DNA of 13,077 nt, taken from contig JAGTQO010000028.1 in assembly GCA_018396565.1 (NCBI GenBank), positions 3,725-16,801 on the forward strand, written 5' to 3'. Shown piece after piece: positions 1 to 6,947 of the stretch. The stretch is from Candidatus Bathyarchaeota archaeon (GTDB lineage Archaea > Thermoproteota > Bathyarchaeia > 40CM-2-53-6 > RBG-13-38-9). Position 1 is the first letter of the stretch. Every line of letters starts with the position of its first letter. The notes below the pieces were generated by a model. That model ran no database searches. It saw only the letters and a list, made by a program, of their open reading frames with translations, and was not told the DNA's origin. The position numbers and the translations under genes were made by a program.

Positions 1-36
1 CAAGCCTCCACCCAAATCCAAAACTGTCTAAAAGAC

Positions 37-516
37 TCATCTCGAAGTGTGGCATAGAACCCCACCTATCAGAACCATGATTCCTGGAATCCAATTCATA
101 GCAACCATCATTAATATACCGGCTACGATGGCCACTGTGCCGCCTGTCTTCAAGCCTCCACGCCTGACTTTACTGTACGAGTATACTGCGACAACACCTA
201 GAACGAGTGAGATTAAGGCTCCAAACATCATGAATCCAATGATCCATCCTCCAATCGCGGTGGGCATCATCCACCTATCCCACATCATATGGCCCCCCAT
301 CAACCTTGAGAAGCCTCCAATCCACAGTTGCATCAGGAGTAGAGGTATGAGGGCGAAGACTATTGCCAATATTCCACCAGCCAGTATCAATACACCCCCT
401 ACACCCGAATAGTCGTGACCCTCAGATTTTGGGAAGCATCCAACCTCTAAGCCGCATCTAGGACAGTGCAGAGCTCCATCAGGGATCTCAACCCCACACT
501 TCATACAGTAGACCAA
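37..516 (-). CDS. Zinc-ribbon membrane protein, four predicted helices
   Basis: A 159-residue protein with an N-terminal zinc ribbon followed by about four hydrophobic segments (roughly residues 39-66, 86-112, 124-141 and 143-155). The ribbon has two Cys pairs, C4-x2-C7 and C18-x2-C21, a common archaeal arrangement on small membrane proteins of unknown function. The start was chosen at a TTG codon (514-516). The first ATG (502-504) lies after Cys4 and would destroy the first CxxC pair, while the TTG has a GGTG ribosome site (524-527 on the complement) seven bases upstream. A TTG at 532-534 in the same frame is the alternative. The ribbon would face the cytoplasm and might bind nucleic acid or a protein partner, but no specific function is recognised. 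It is a monocistronic gene facing away from the following noncoding stretch. Confidence 0.75.
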   Translation of the reverse strand: MVYCMKCGVEIPDGALHCPRCGLEVGCFPKSEGHDYSGVGGVLILAGGILAIVFALIPLLLMQLWIGGFSRLMGGHMMWDRWMMPTAIGGWIIGFMMFGALISLVLGVVAVYSYSKVRRGGLKTGGTVAIVAGILMMVAMNWIPGIMVLIGGVLCHTSR

Positions 517-534
517 TCTGAGACACCTGAACAA

Positions 535-768
535 AGTAAGATAATGAGAGGTACTATTATACCTTTACCGTTACTTTCCTAAATTATGTGATTAATCTAC
601 AGCGATTTTGCAGATTTATGTCATTATTTTGCATCGGAAACATTTTTCAAGCCGATGCCGCCATTTGTCCAATCTGCCTCAACCCAGAGGCTCTATTTCC
701 CCTCACATATGGTGAGAGGTAAAGCTTTATGAAATGTTTGCGTATAAAATAGTTTAGGGGTGTGGGGA
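535..768. other. Noncoding divergent region with a 7-bp inverted repeat
   Basis: No gene is seen in this stretch between two divergent small membrane-protein genes. It contains a perfect 7-bp inverted repeat, GCATCGG at 631-637 and CCGATGC at 652-658, with a 14-base spacer. There are two weaker 5-bp pairs: GCCTC/GAGGC at 676-680 and 687-691, and CTCAC/GTGAG at 702-706 and 712-716. The right edge holds TATA-like stretches at about 724-730 and 743-749, which could serve the gene at 769. The first repeat might be an operator or an RNA hairpin; nothing in sequence decides. Confidence 0.4.
554..563 (-). promoter_or_regulatory. Candidate TATA box for the zinc-ribbon membrane protein
   Basis: The complement reads GGTATAATAG, centred near 558. 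An archaeal start site about 25 bases downstream would fall near 533. That leaves a leader of about 17 bases holding the GGTG ribosome site before the TTG start at 516. The spacing is consistent, but the assignment is by eye. Confidence 0.4.
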
Positions 769-1047
769 ATGGTTACTGTTGAGCCTATAATAGATGCGTT
801 GGCCGCTGCATGTTTTCTCTTCGGAGCCATATTCTACTTGATGGTGGCTTATGGTGAGAGGCGGGGTGGATTGGCTTGGAGGCTATTTGGATTTACAGGC
901 GCAGTCTGGTTTACTGTAATGTATTTGAAGTTGATCAGTAACATGGCAGGTTGGCCTTGGACTTATGGTATGGTCAGATCTACGATCTCGTTGAGTCTCA
1001 TCATCTATCTGCTGGGCTTGGCGGCTCTTGCGAAGATGCTAAGGTAG
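769..1047 (+). CDS. Small membrane protein, three predicted helices
   Basis: A 92-residue hydrophobic protein that I do not recognise. Three segments are likely membrane-spanning: about residues 5-25, 35-58 and 66-88. Short charged loops (GERRGG after the first helix, a terminal KMLR) hint at the topology. It has no cysteine pair, catalytic motif or signal cleavage site. The ATG at 769 is preferred over an in-frame GTG at 760, because GGGGTG (757-762) sits six bases upstream as a ribosome site. TATA-like sequences lie at about 724-730 and 743-749. The gene ends ten bases before the convergent epimerase gene. The clear reading frame, ribosome site and promoter support a real gene. Confidence 0.6.
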   Translation: MVTVEPIIDALAAACFLFGAIFYLMVAYGERRGGLAWRLFGFTGAVWFTVMYLKLISNMAGWPWTYGMVRSTISLSLIIYLLGLAALAKMLR

Positions 1048-1056
1048 AAGCCTACC

Positions 1057-2013
1057 CTATCTCTGCTCTAGGGATCGCTGAAAGTCCTTTATCATTTTGT
1101 CTAGGTCATATGTTGTCCTCCAACCCCACTCATTCCTTGCTGGACTGTCGTCTATGTAGCTGAAGCCTTTGCCCATCATCTTCACAACTTCAGGATCAGG
1201 TTTGAAGGTTATCTTTGCTGAAGGGATGTGTCTCCTAACTGTCTCAGCGAACTCTCCGGCTGTGAGGGTTATTCCTGCCAAGGTGTAGACTCTGGTTTTT
1301 ATTTCTTGGCTTGGAGCATCATGTAACATTAGGAGGGCTCTCGCCGCATCCTTATAGTATATACATGGAACCATTGTATCCTCCTCAACCCACACTTCGA
1401 AAGGCTTATTCTGGATCGAGTATTCGATCATCCAAGCCAGGTACTGGGTCATATGCTTGGTCTTTGCTCCTGGGCCTATAACTGTAGGATATCTGACTGC
1501 CCTGAAGTCGAGGTTGAACTTCTTATGATAGAATCTGCCGAGCAGCTCACAAAAGAGTTTGGTGACTCCATACATGTTCTCAGGCCTCTGAACCGTGGCC
1601 TCATCTATCCTCATAGGGGTCTCAGCCCCTCTAGCATATGTTGCTATGGTGCTGGTGAATACGATCCTCTCAACATCGAAGAGTCTAGCGGCCTCCAACA
1701 CATGCATCGTTCCATTGGCGTTGACCCTGTACGCAGCCCAAGGATTTGCGTCTGAGGGTAGGCTGAGCATCCCCCCAAGATGATATATGCTCTTAACCTT
1801 GAATTCTTTGACTGTGTTGAAGACTTCAGACCAATTCGCCAGGTCACCCCTAACAATCTTCACCTTACCGGCAATTGGCTTGACAGCTGCCATGTCTGGA
1901 GCAACATCGAATAGGACAGGTTCCTCTCCCCTCTCGACAAGCATCCTTGCAAGTTGGGAGCCTATCAGACCTGTCCCACCGGTTATCAGGATCAATATGC
2001 AACCCGCCATCAT
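1057..2013 (-). CDS. NAD-dependent epimerase/dehydrogenase, extended SDR (threonine-dehydrogenase-like)
   Basis: A 318-residue extended short-chain dehydrogenase. The N-terminal Rossmann strand carries GGTGLIG (12-18) for NAD binding. The acidic end of strand 2 is D36, and GDLAN (56-60) is the adenine-contact region. The catalytic set is S121 or T122 with Y148 and K152 (YGVTK). The C-terminal part, with a DDSPARNEWGW stretch near 288-298, and the HLGG motif (78-81) resemble the SDR-type L-threonine 3-dehydrogenase group more than sugar epimerases. The Gly-rich TTDY-like substrate segment of true threonine dehydrogenases is not evident (TKHMTQY instead), so the substrate is open. Two tandem ATGs open the frame without a clear ribosome site, and an internal TTG just before the first strand is possible. 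It lies 28 bases downstream of the isochorismatase-fold gene, likely in one transcript. Confidence 0.85.
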   Translation of the reverse strand: MMAGCILILITGGTGLIGSQLARMLVERGEEPVLFDVAPDMAAVKPIAGKVKIVRGDLANWSEVFNTVKEFKVKSIYHLGGMLSLPSDANPWAAYRVNANGTMHVLEAARLFDVERIVFTSTIATYARGAETPMRIDEATVQRPENMYGVTKLFCELLGRFYHKKFNLDFRAVRYPTVIGPGAKTKHMTQYLAWMIEYSIQNKPFEVWVEEDTMVPCIYYKDAARALLMLHDAPSQEIKTRVYTLAGITLTAGEFAETVRRHIPSAKITFKPDPEVVKMMGKGFSYIDDSPARNEWGWRTTYDLDKMIKDFQRSLEQR

Positions 2014-2041
2014 TTTTATGAAAAAATTGTTGAGTGAAGGT

Positions 2042-2698
2042 TTACTTTAGGCTGTTTAAGAAATCATCCTTGGCCATAACTCTGCCTATCTTAGGGAATA
2101 TGTATTTCTCGGGGTATGTCTGTTCCTCATCGGTGTCGGTGGCTGTGCAGTCCTTGATCACTATCACCCTGTATCCTTTATCATAGGCAGACCTGGCTGT
2201 TGACTCGACGCACCAGTTAGTGTGGAACCCAGCTATCGCAACCCACTCTATCATGTTCGCCCTCAAAATGTAGTCTAGGGCTGTTGAATGGAAGGCGTCT
2301 AGGGTCTTCTTACCCTCTATCACGATGTCGCCAGGCTGTGGCTTCAACTCATCTATTATCTCAGGTCCCGGGGTACCTTTAACCCATGCGCCTCTCCCAC
2401 CCCAAGCAGGCATCTCCATCTCTATACCTCTCAAACCCTCGACGGCGGGCCCTCCAGGCTTCAACTCCGGAAAACCAGGCTCAAAACGGTGGAATGGAAC
2501 GTAAATGATCTTAACCCTACCCCTTGCCCTGTTGACTAGGTCTACCAAATTTTCTATGACATTCCTCTTCTTCAACTGGTCCTTGATAAACTCGTACATG
2601 GCCCCTCCAGGCTTGAGGAAGTCATTCTGAGGTTCTATGAGAACTAGGGCGGTCTTATCGGCTGGAATATTTAAAGTCAACCAACTCACCCTAAACAT
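2042..2698 (-). CDS. Isochorismatase-fold cysteine hydrolase
   Basis: A 218-residue protein of the isochorismatase/nicotinamidase superfamily, which cleaves amides, carbamates or ester-like bonds through a Cys-Asp-Lys triad. The triad is visible: D26 in PQNDF, K130 in EGKKTLDAF, and C163 in HTNWCVES. The length matches the family. The HTNWCVESTAR stretch is typical of generic amidohydrolases such as N-carbamoyl hydrolases and biuret/ureidoacrylate hydrolase relatives. The specific reaction cannot be assigned. The first gene of a likely two-gene minus-strand transcript, it is followed 28 bases later by the SDR gene. The ATG at 2698 was taken; a TTG six codons in, preceded by GGTGAG, is an alternative start. 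Divergent from the VOC gene. Confidence 0.88.
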   Translation of the reverse strand: MFRVSWLTLNIPADKTALVLIEPQNDFLKPGGAMYEFIKDQLKKRNVIENLVDLVNRARGRVKIIYVPFHRFEPGFPELKPGGPAVEGLRGIEMEMPAWGGRGAWVKGTPGPEIIDELKPQPGDIVIEGKKTLDAFHSTALDYILRANMIEWVAIAGFHTNWCVESTARSAYDKGYRVIVIKDCTATDTDEEQTYPEKYIFPKIGRVMAKDDFLNSLK

Positions 2699-2782
2699 AT
2701 TTTGATGAAACAGCCTTTAAGATTTACCGCTTATCCGACACATAGCGATACATTGGGGTATGTGAAGATCGGAAATTATTTA

Positions 2783-2794
2783 GGCCTCGAGGCC
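2783..2794. promoter_or_regulatory. Perfect 12-bp palindrome, candidate operator
   Basis: GGCCTCGAGGCC is fully self-complementary. It lies just upstream of a TATA-like CTTATATC (2799-2806), which itself is about 25 bases from the VOC start codon. A repressor or activator bound here would sit next to the basal promoter. It is in the 128-base divergent gap, so it could also influence the isochorismatase-fold gene. Confidence 0.4.
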
Positions 2795-2798
2795 CCGT

Positions 2799-2806
2799 CT
2801 TATATC
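2799..2806 (+). promoter_or_regulatory. Candidate TATA box of the VOC/dehydrogenase pair
   Basis: CTTATATC is centred near 2803, about 25 bases before the ATG at 2827, suggesting a leaderless or nearly leaderless message. A GGTGG (2817-2821) lies close to the start and could act as a ribosome site if transcription begins earlier. Confidence 0.4.
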
Positions 2807-2826
2807 TTCATCTGGTTGGTGGTTTA

Positions 2827-3273
2827 ATGCCTAAAGGAATGATCCTTGAACATGTAAGTATGATTGTGAGGAACCGCGACGAGTCGGTTGAATTCTACAC
2901 CAAAGTGATGGGGTTTAAGGTTCTCAGAAAATATGAGACGGAGACGATGAGGGTTGCATACCTATACCTAGATGATCAATTGCTGGAGTTGAATGAGATG
3001 TGTCCCAAGGACCAGCCGGCAGGCCTCGTTCCTCTGGGACTATCACATCTAGGATTCAGGGTCGATGACATGGATGAGGCAATATCTGAATTTAAGAAGC
3101 ACGGTGTCGAGGTTACAGGTCAACCTATAAAGTTTGAGCCGAAGATCTATGCTGTGGCAGAGGTCTCTGGAGAGAAGCTGTTGAGGGCCCTCAGACCTAC
3201 GAAGAAGCCATACTGGAGGATAGCGACCCTCAAAGACCCTAATGGAGTGACTATCGAGCTGCTTGAGCGTTAA
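2827..3273 (+). CDS. VOC-superfamily metalloenzyme (glyoxalase fold)
   Basis: A 148-residue vicinal-oxygen-chelate protein with two beta-alpha-beta-beta-beta modules, about residues 6-57 and 70-147. The four metal-ligand positions of the family are filled: H9 in LEHVS, E54 in QLLELNE, H74 in LSHLGF, and E144 in VTIELLER. This predicts an active divalent-metal enzyme rather than a resistance-type binding protein. The family covers lactoylglutathione lyase, methylmalonyl-CoA epimerase and ring-cleaving dioxygenases. No feature seen here picks one. An insert at about 102-132, between the two halves of module 2, is Lys/Arg-rich and slightly long. Followed 71 bases later by a hydroxyacyl-CoA-dehydrogenase-like gene on the same strand, so a related pathway is likely. 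Confidence 0.85.
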   Translation: MPKGMILEHVSMIVRNRDESVEFYTKVMGFKVLRKYETETMRVAYLYLDDQLLELNEMCPKDQPAGLVPLGLSHLGFRVDDMDEAISEFKKHGVEVTGQPIKFEPKIYAVAEVSGEKLLRALRPTKKPYWRIATLKDPNGVTIELLER

Positions 3274-3344
3274 GGCAACCGGCACTATCATAAACAACAA
3301 TTTAACATGGAAGATTACGGCATAGAAATTTATGTGGGTTTAGG

Positions 3345-4283
3345 ATGGATCTTGGAACTGTTGCATGTGTAGGGACTGGGTTGATAGGGCACAGTTGGGC
3401 CACACTCTTCTCATGGATGGGATACAAGGTTAAACTCTACGATTTGGATAGGAAAATCCTAAACTCAGCTGTTGAGAGAATAAGGAGTAATCTTGAATTC
3501 ATGGTTGAGAGAGGTCTCATCGAACCTGAATTATGTAGGGAATCCTTAGGCAGAGTCAAGGTTGCTCGAGACCTTGAGGAGGCTCTAGATGGGGCTGAGT
3601 ATGTCCAAGAGTCTGTCTACGAAAGTTACAATGTTAAGAAGAAAGTTTTTAAGGAGATGGATAAGGTTGCGCCTGCTGAGGCGATTCTAGCAAGCAGCAC
3701 CTCAACCCTGAGGATGACCATCATACAGAAGGCGACTGAGAGGCCTGGCAGATGTATTGTAGCCCATCCATGGAACCCACCCCACCTCATGCCCCTAGTC
3801 GAGATCATACCTGGAAGACAGACTGAACCTGAAACAGTCGAGGCTACCAGAACCTTGATGTCCAAGTTGGGTAAGGTTGCTGTCGTTCAGAGGAGGGAGA
3901 TTCCCGGAACTATAGGGAACCGTTTAGCTGCCGCTTTATGGAGGGAGGCGATAGACCTGGTGCACAGAGGTGTCGCCGACCTCGAGGATGTTGATAGGGC
4001 TGTATCGGCAGGTCCAGGTTTGAGGTGGGCTGTATTGGGGCCGTATCTAAGCTACCATCTCGGAGGGGGGAGGGGTGGGATAGAGTATTACCTTAAACAT
4101 TTGGGTCCAGCGATGGCTTCCAGATGGAGGACATTGGCCAAGTGGACAGAGATCCCTCCGAAAGCTGAGAGGAAGATAATTCAGGGCATAAAGGGTATTA
4201 AGCTGCTGCAGGAGAGGGGGGTTGATGATGTTGCTAGGTGGAGGGATGAGAAGCTGATAGAGCTCCTGAAGATCCTATATTGA
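3345..4283 (+). CDS. 3-hydroxyacyl-CoA/L-gulonate 3-dehydrogenase family (lambda-crystallin type)
   Basis: A 312-residue NAD-dependent dehydrogenase. The Rossmann domain opens with GTGLIG (10-15) and D33 ends strand 2. The catalytic region has S119 (ASSTS), H141 and E153. The His-Glu pair is 12 residues apart as in 3-hydroxyacyl-CoA dehydrogenases, and N192 follows in GTIGNRL. The AHPWNPPHLMP stretch (140-150) and the GPGLRWAVLGPY segment (223-234) point to the lambda-crystallin/gulonate/carnitine dehydrogenase branch rather than fatty-acid oxidation enzymes. The substrate is a small 3-hydroxy acid or its CoA ester. The C-terminal domain is single and complete. Start ATG at 3345 sits just before the first strand. 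Probably cotranscribed with the VOC gene. Confidence 0.87.
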   Translation: MDLGTVACVGTGLIGHSWATLFSWMGYKVKLYDLDRKILNSAVERIRSNLEFMVERGLIEPELCRESLGRVKVARDLEEALDGAEYVQESVYESYNVKKKVFKEMDKVAPAEAILASSTSTLRMTIIQKATERPGRCIVAHPWNPPHLMPLVEIIPGRQTEPETVEATRTLMSKLGKVAVVQRREIPGTIGNRLAAALWREAIDLVHRGVADLEDVDRAVSAGPGLRWAVLGPYLSYHLGGGRGGIEYYLKHLGPAMASRWRTLAKWTEIPPKAERKIIQGIKGIKLLQERGVDDVARWRDEKLIELLKILY

Positions 4284-4298
4284 ACTGTTAAAACAGTT
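4283..4298. terminator. Inverted repeat after the dehydrogenase gene, possible terminator
   Basis: AACTGTT (4283-4289) and AACAGTT (4292-4298) are exact complements around a two-base spacer, overlapping the TGA stop. An AAAATTTT run (4305-4312) follows. Situated between two convergent genes, it could end transcription from either side. Archaeal termination mainly needs T-rich tracts, so the hairpin itself may be incidental. Confidence 0.3.
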
Positions 4299-4326
4299 TC
4301 GTCAAAATTTTCGACATGCAGAATGG

Positions 4327-5427
4327 TCACTTGCCTATGCATGTCCCCTCCTCAAGTATTTTGAGAACCTCATCCAGTTCAACCTTAAGTTTCTCTGGAG
4401 TCTCTGCGGGAGGTTCATTGATTTTTTCTGGAGCATCCTCACCTGTGAGGTTCTTGTAGTATTCACGCCAATCTGGTGGTGTTGAGTCTTCGATGGGCGA
4501 CTCAGTCAAGATGCCGAGAACCGTCGTCCAGCATCTTGCCACATTCCCAAGGTTGTAGCCTCCTCCACCGAAGACGAGTATTCTTCCACCACAGTATTTG
4601 TGGGCCAGTCTATGGATACTTGCGGCTATGTAGCTGTATGTTCTGGCTGTTATAGATAGGTGGGCTAGGGGGTCGCCGATATGTGAGTCGGCTCCAGACT
4701 GTAAAAGAATTATCTCAGGCCTATAATTTTCGATTGCAGGTGGAACAACCCTCTCAAAGGCATGGATGTAAAGTTGGTCGCTGGTTCCAGGTGGGAGTGA
4801 AATATTTATTTTGAGTCCTTCACCCTCACCCTTTCCGGTCTCATGGGGAAACCCTGAGCCTGGATAAAGGTATCGCCCATTCTCATGGAAGTCTATGTTC
4901 AAGACCGACGGGTCTGAATAGAAACTGTACATGACACCGTCCCCATGGTGGGCGTCTACGTCTATGTAGGCGATTCTTGTGCAGCCGTATCTCATCTTCA
5001 ACATGCATATGCATAGGGCTGGATCGTTGAATATGCAGAATCCGGCGGCCCTATCGGGGTATGCGTGGTGGAGGCCCCCGCTCAAGTTGAATGCGTGATG
5101 GACACACCCCTCCATTATCGCCTCAGCAGCAAATAGGGAGCTGCCTGCGACCCAGCTCGTTGCTTCATAACATCCTTTGAAGGCAGGGGTGTCACCTGAA
5201 TCTAGAAGGCCGTATCCGCGCCTACTGTACTCACGGACCTTCTCAACATAATTTCTCGAGTGGAAAAGCAGCAACTCATCTGATGTAGCCATTCTCGGCT
5301 GCAAAACCTCAAGTCTCGACTTCAAACCGTAAGAATCCATCATGGCCCAAGATATCTTTAAACGCTCAGGCCTGAGTGGATGTGTAGGTCCAAGATCGTA
5401 TGTTAAGAGATTCGTTCCAATAACCAT
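4327..5427 (-). CDS. Histone-deacetylase superfamily amidohydrolase (AcuC-like)
   Basis: A 366-residue zinc hydrolase of the arginase/deacetylase fold. In numbering from the ATG at 5427, the paired catalytic histidines are H120-H121 (GGLHHAYP). The zinc ligands are D158 and H160 (DVDAHHGDG) and D247 (GADSH), and the transition-state tyrosine is Y291 (GGGGYN). All active-site residues are present, so it should be active on acyl-lysine, acetylpolyamine or a related amide. The opening (TYDLGPTHPLRPERL) matches AcuC-type proteins and supports this ATG. An in-frame TTG at 5505 would add 26 residues with no counterpart I recognise. The last 45 residues are an acidic, Pro-rich tail ending in a helix. 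Lies downstream of the Hsp20 gene with a 158-base gap, so probably its own promoter. The target may be chromatin proteins such as Alba, or metabolites; sequence does not say. Confidence 0.9.
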   Translation of the reverse strand: MVIGTNLLTYDLGPTHPLRPERLKISWAMMDSYGLKSRLEVLQPRMATSDELLLFHSRNYVEKVREYSRRGYGLLDSGDTPAFKGCYEATSWVAGSSLFAAEAIMEGCVHHAFNLSGGLHHAYPDRAAGFCIFNDPALCICMLKMRYGCTRIAYIDVDAHHGDGVMYSFYSDPSVLNIDFHENGRYLYPGSGFPHETGKGEGEGLKINISLPPGTSDQLYIHAFERVVPPAIENYRPEIILLQSGADSHIGDPLAHLSITARTYSYIAASIHRLAHKYCGGRILVFGGGGYNLGNVARCWTTVLGILTESPIEDSTPPDWREYYKNLTGEDAPEKINEPPAETPEKLKVELDEVLKILEEGTCIGK

Positions 5428-5585
5428 TGCTGTGCCGCCGCTCAAATCAGCAACACCTCCAAGATTCAGGGGCCATAGATTATTGATCTCAGGGTGAGTA
5501 TGCAAAATCGCCGAGCCAACATTCGGCTCAACTGATAGTGGTTAAACTGTTTCCGAGAGAGTATAATATCAACTCTGCATAATGG

Positions 5586-6035
5586 TTACTCGACAGGAAT
5601 CTTGTGGCCCCTAACGATCTTAGGCAACTCAACAGACAGGACTCCATTCTTGAATCTTGCTTTGGCCTCCTCTGGATTAACCTTGGCGGGTAACTCAACG
5701 ATCTTATAGAATGATTTGAACTCGCAGTGCCTCGGAATTATGCCCCAACGTTCAAACCTTATGGTCCTCTCAAGCGGAGCCTCAAGTTTCAAATAGTCCT
5801 CCTCAATGGTTAGATGGATGTTCTCCTTACGGACGAGGGGTAGATCCATCGTTACAACTATCTTATCCAACGTCTCAGTTACCTCTGTAAGGGGTTCAAG
5901 CCTCCCAGTCGAGGAGTCCCACATCGGCCTCCCATAGAAGAGCTCTTCGAAAGCCTCCTCTATCTCCCTCTCAATCTCATCGAAATAGTCGAAGAGCCAC
6001 CTACCCTTCCTCACCATAACTCTCAACACCCCCAT
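5586..6035 (-). CDS. Hsp20/alpha-crystallin small heat shock protein
   Basis: A 149-residue ATP-independent holdase that keeps unfolding proteins soluble as part of large oligomers. It has a charged amphipathic N-terminal arm (about 8-35, DYFDEIEREIEEAFEEL), an alpha-crystallin domain (about 48-140) with the conserved ARFKNGVLSVELP end, and a short tail with I146-P-V148. That tripeptide is the I/V-x-I/V motif used for oligomer assembly. The ATG at 6035 overlaps the stop of the PAC2 gene (TGATG), indicating coupled translation. A later ATG at 6017, with GGGGGTG nine bases upstream, is an equally plausible start and would remove six residues. Its neighbours suggest a protein quality-control operon. 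Confidence 0.93.
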   Translation of the reverse strand: MGVLRVMVRKGRWLFDYFDEIEREIEEAFEELFYGRPMWDSSTGRLEPLTEVTETLDKIVVTMDLPLVRKENIHLTIEEDYLKLEAPLERTIRFERWGIIPRHCEFKSFYKIVELPAKVNPEEAKARFKNGVLSVELPKIVRGHKIPVE

Positions 6036-6781
6036 CAAACATACATTGCAGGTAGCTCCTGCTCTTGGGTTTTAGACATTCTCTGCAATGATCTAGCGGT
6101 CCTCTGCATCAGCTCCCTCGTCTTCACCCTTATCTCCTCAGCCTCCTCGAGCAGTTGGCCCACATCAACCTTCAAACCTAATAGGCTGTTGAGGGCGTTT
6201 ACTGCTGAGGCGGCTGCCCCAGGATCTGGATACTGGTAATGTGACTGGGCGAGTAGAACTATGTTGGTCAAGCCTTTCGTTAAACATTCTCTCAATATGA
6301 GGGCGTGGGGGCCCACCATGAAGCCCTCCTCGAGCATAGATACTCCTGCAGACTTGAGCATATCCAGACCCCTCTTTGAAGTTGATATTCCGAAGACCTG
6401 AGGGGTCTCCAACTCAAGCCTGTTCTGGGTTGCAACCCCACTCACCGAGAATAGTATGTCAACCTTCTTGGATATCGCCCATCTGACTAAGCTTCTCGAT
6501 AGGGGTGCTATCGCAGCTATGTTCACAGGAGTTTCAGAGGTCAAGGCGGCTAACCTCTCATCCCCGAATATTCTTATAGGAACCTTCGGGTTGCCTTGAT
6601 GGATGACCATGACCGGTGGTAATATGTCTGATTCTACGTGGCCTATCTCAGGTAGATTCATGGATCTGATTATGTGGCTTACGGCTATCATCCCCGTCAG
6701 GCCGGTGTCGGGCATACCTACAATAAGATACTTTATGGAAGATAGAGGCTTAACCTCAACTATCTGCATTTCCTCAGACAT
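6035..6781 (-). CDS. PAC2-family proteasome assembly chaperone homolog with C-terminal HbYX
   Basis: A 248-residue PAC2-family protein (archaeal PbaA/PbaB-like), whose members help assemble or bind the 20S proteasome. The N-terminal GMPDTGLTG segment (22-30), the internal GVATQNR stretch and the GPHALILREC region are family features. A C-terminal helical region at about 210-240 (EEAEEIRVKTRELMQR) follows. The protein ends M246-Y247-V248, which fits the hydrophobic-Tyr-any tripeptide that docks into alpha-ring pockets of the proteasome. The ATG at 6781 has a purine-rich leader and a candidate TATA (CTTAAAAAAG, near 6837 on the complement). It is the first gene of an operon with Hsp20, with stop and start overlapping by one base. 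Divergent from the membrane protease gene. Confidence 0.88.
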   Translation of the reverse strand: MSEEMQIVEVKPLSSIKYLIVGMPDTGLTGMIAVSHIIRSMNLPEIGHVESDILPPVMVIHQGNPKVPIRIFGDERLAALTSETPVNIAAIAPLSRSLVRWAISKKVDILFSVSGVATQNRLELETPQVFGISTSKRGLDMLKSAGVSMLEEGFMVGPHALILRECLTKGLTNIVLLAQSHYQYPDPGAAASAVNALNSLLGLKVDVGQLLEEAEEIRVKTRELMQRTARSLQRMSKTQEQELPAMYV

Positions 6782-6947
6782 TTTCCTAAACCTTCATAGA
6801 GATATTGTCAGCGTATTGATTAAGTTTTCCAGCTTTTTTAAGATTCAACATCTTCCTCTTGAAATTGTTGGTCTTAAATGTGCATATGGCCAGTTTAGAA
6901 TTATGAATAAAGTTTTTAGGCTGAAGAATACGGTGCGATAGCTTGTG

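Noticed and set aside
47..412. Open frame on the plus strand across the zinc-ribbon membrane gene
   Set aside because: It is antisense to a gene with a clear domain and membrane pattern, is rich in Pro/Ile as expected from reverse reading of Gly/hydrophobic codons, and has no ribosome site.
676..716. Two 5-bp inverted repeats (GCCTC/GAGGC and CTCAC/GTGAG)
   Set aside because: Five-base arms occur by chance at this frequency; recorded within the noncoding entry but not proposed as sites.
1057..2013. Naming the SDR as L-threonine 3-dehydrogenase
   Set aside because: The substrate-binding Gly-rich TTDY-like segment of that enzyme was not found, so only the group resemblance is reported.
5428..5505. 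26-residue N-terminal extension of the deacetylase from a TTG start
   Set aside because: The family's usual opening begins at the ATG 5427, and the extension shows no recognisable motif.
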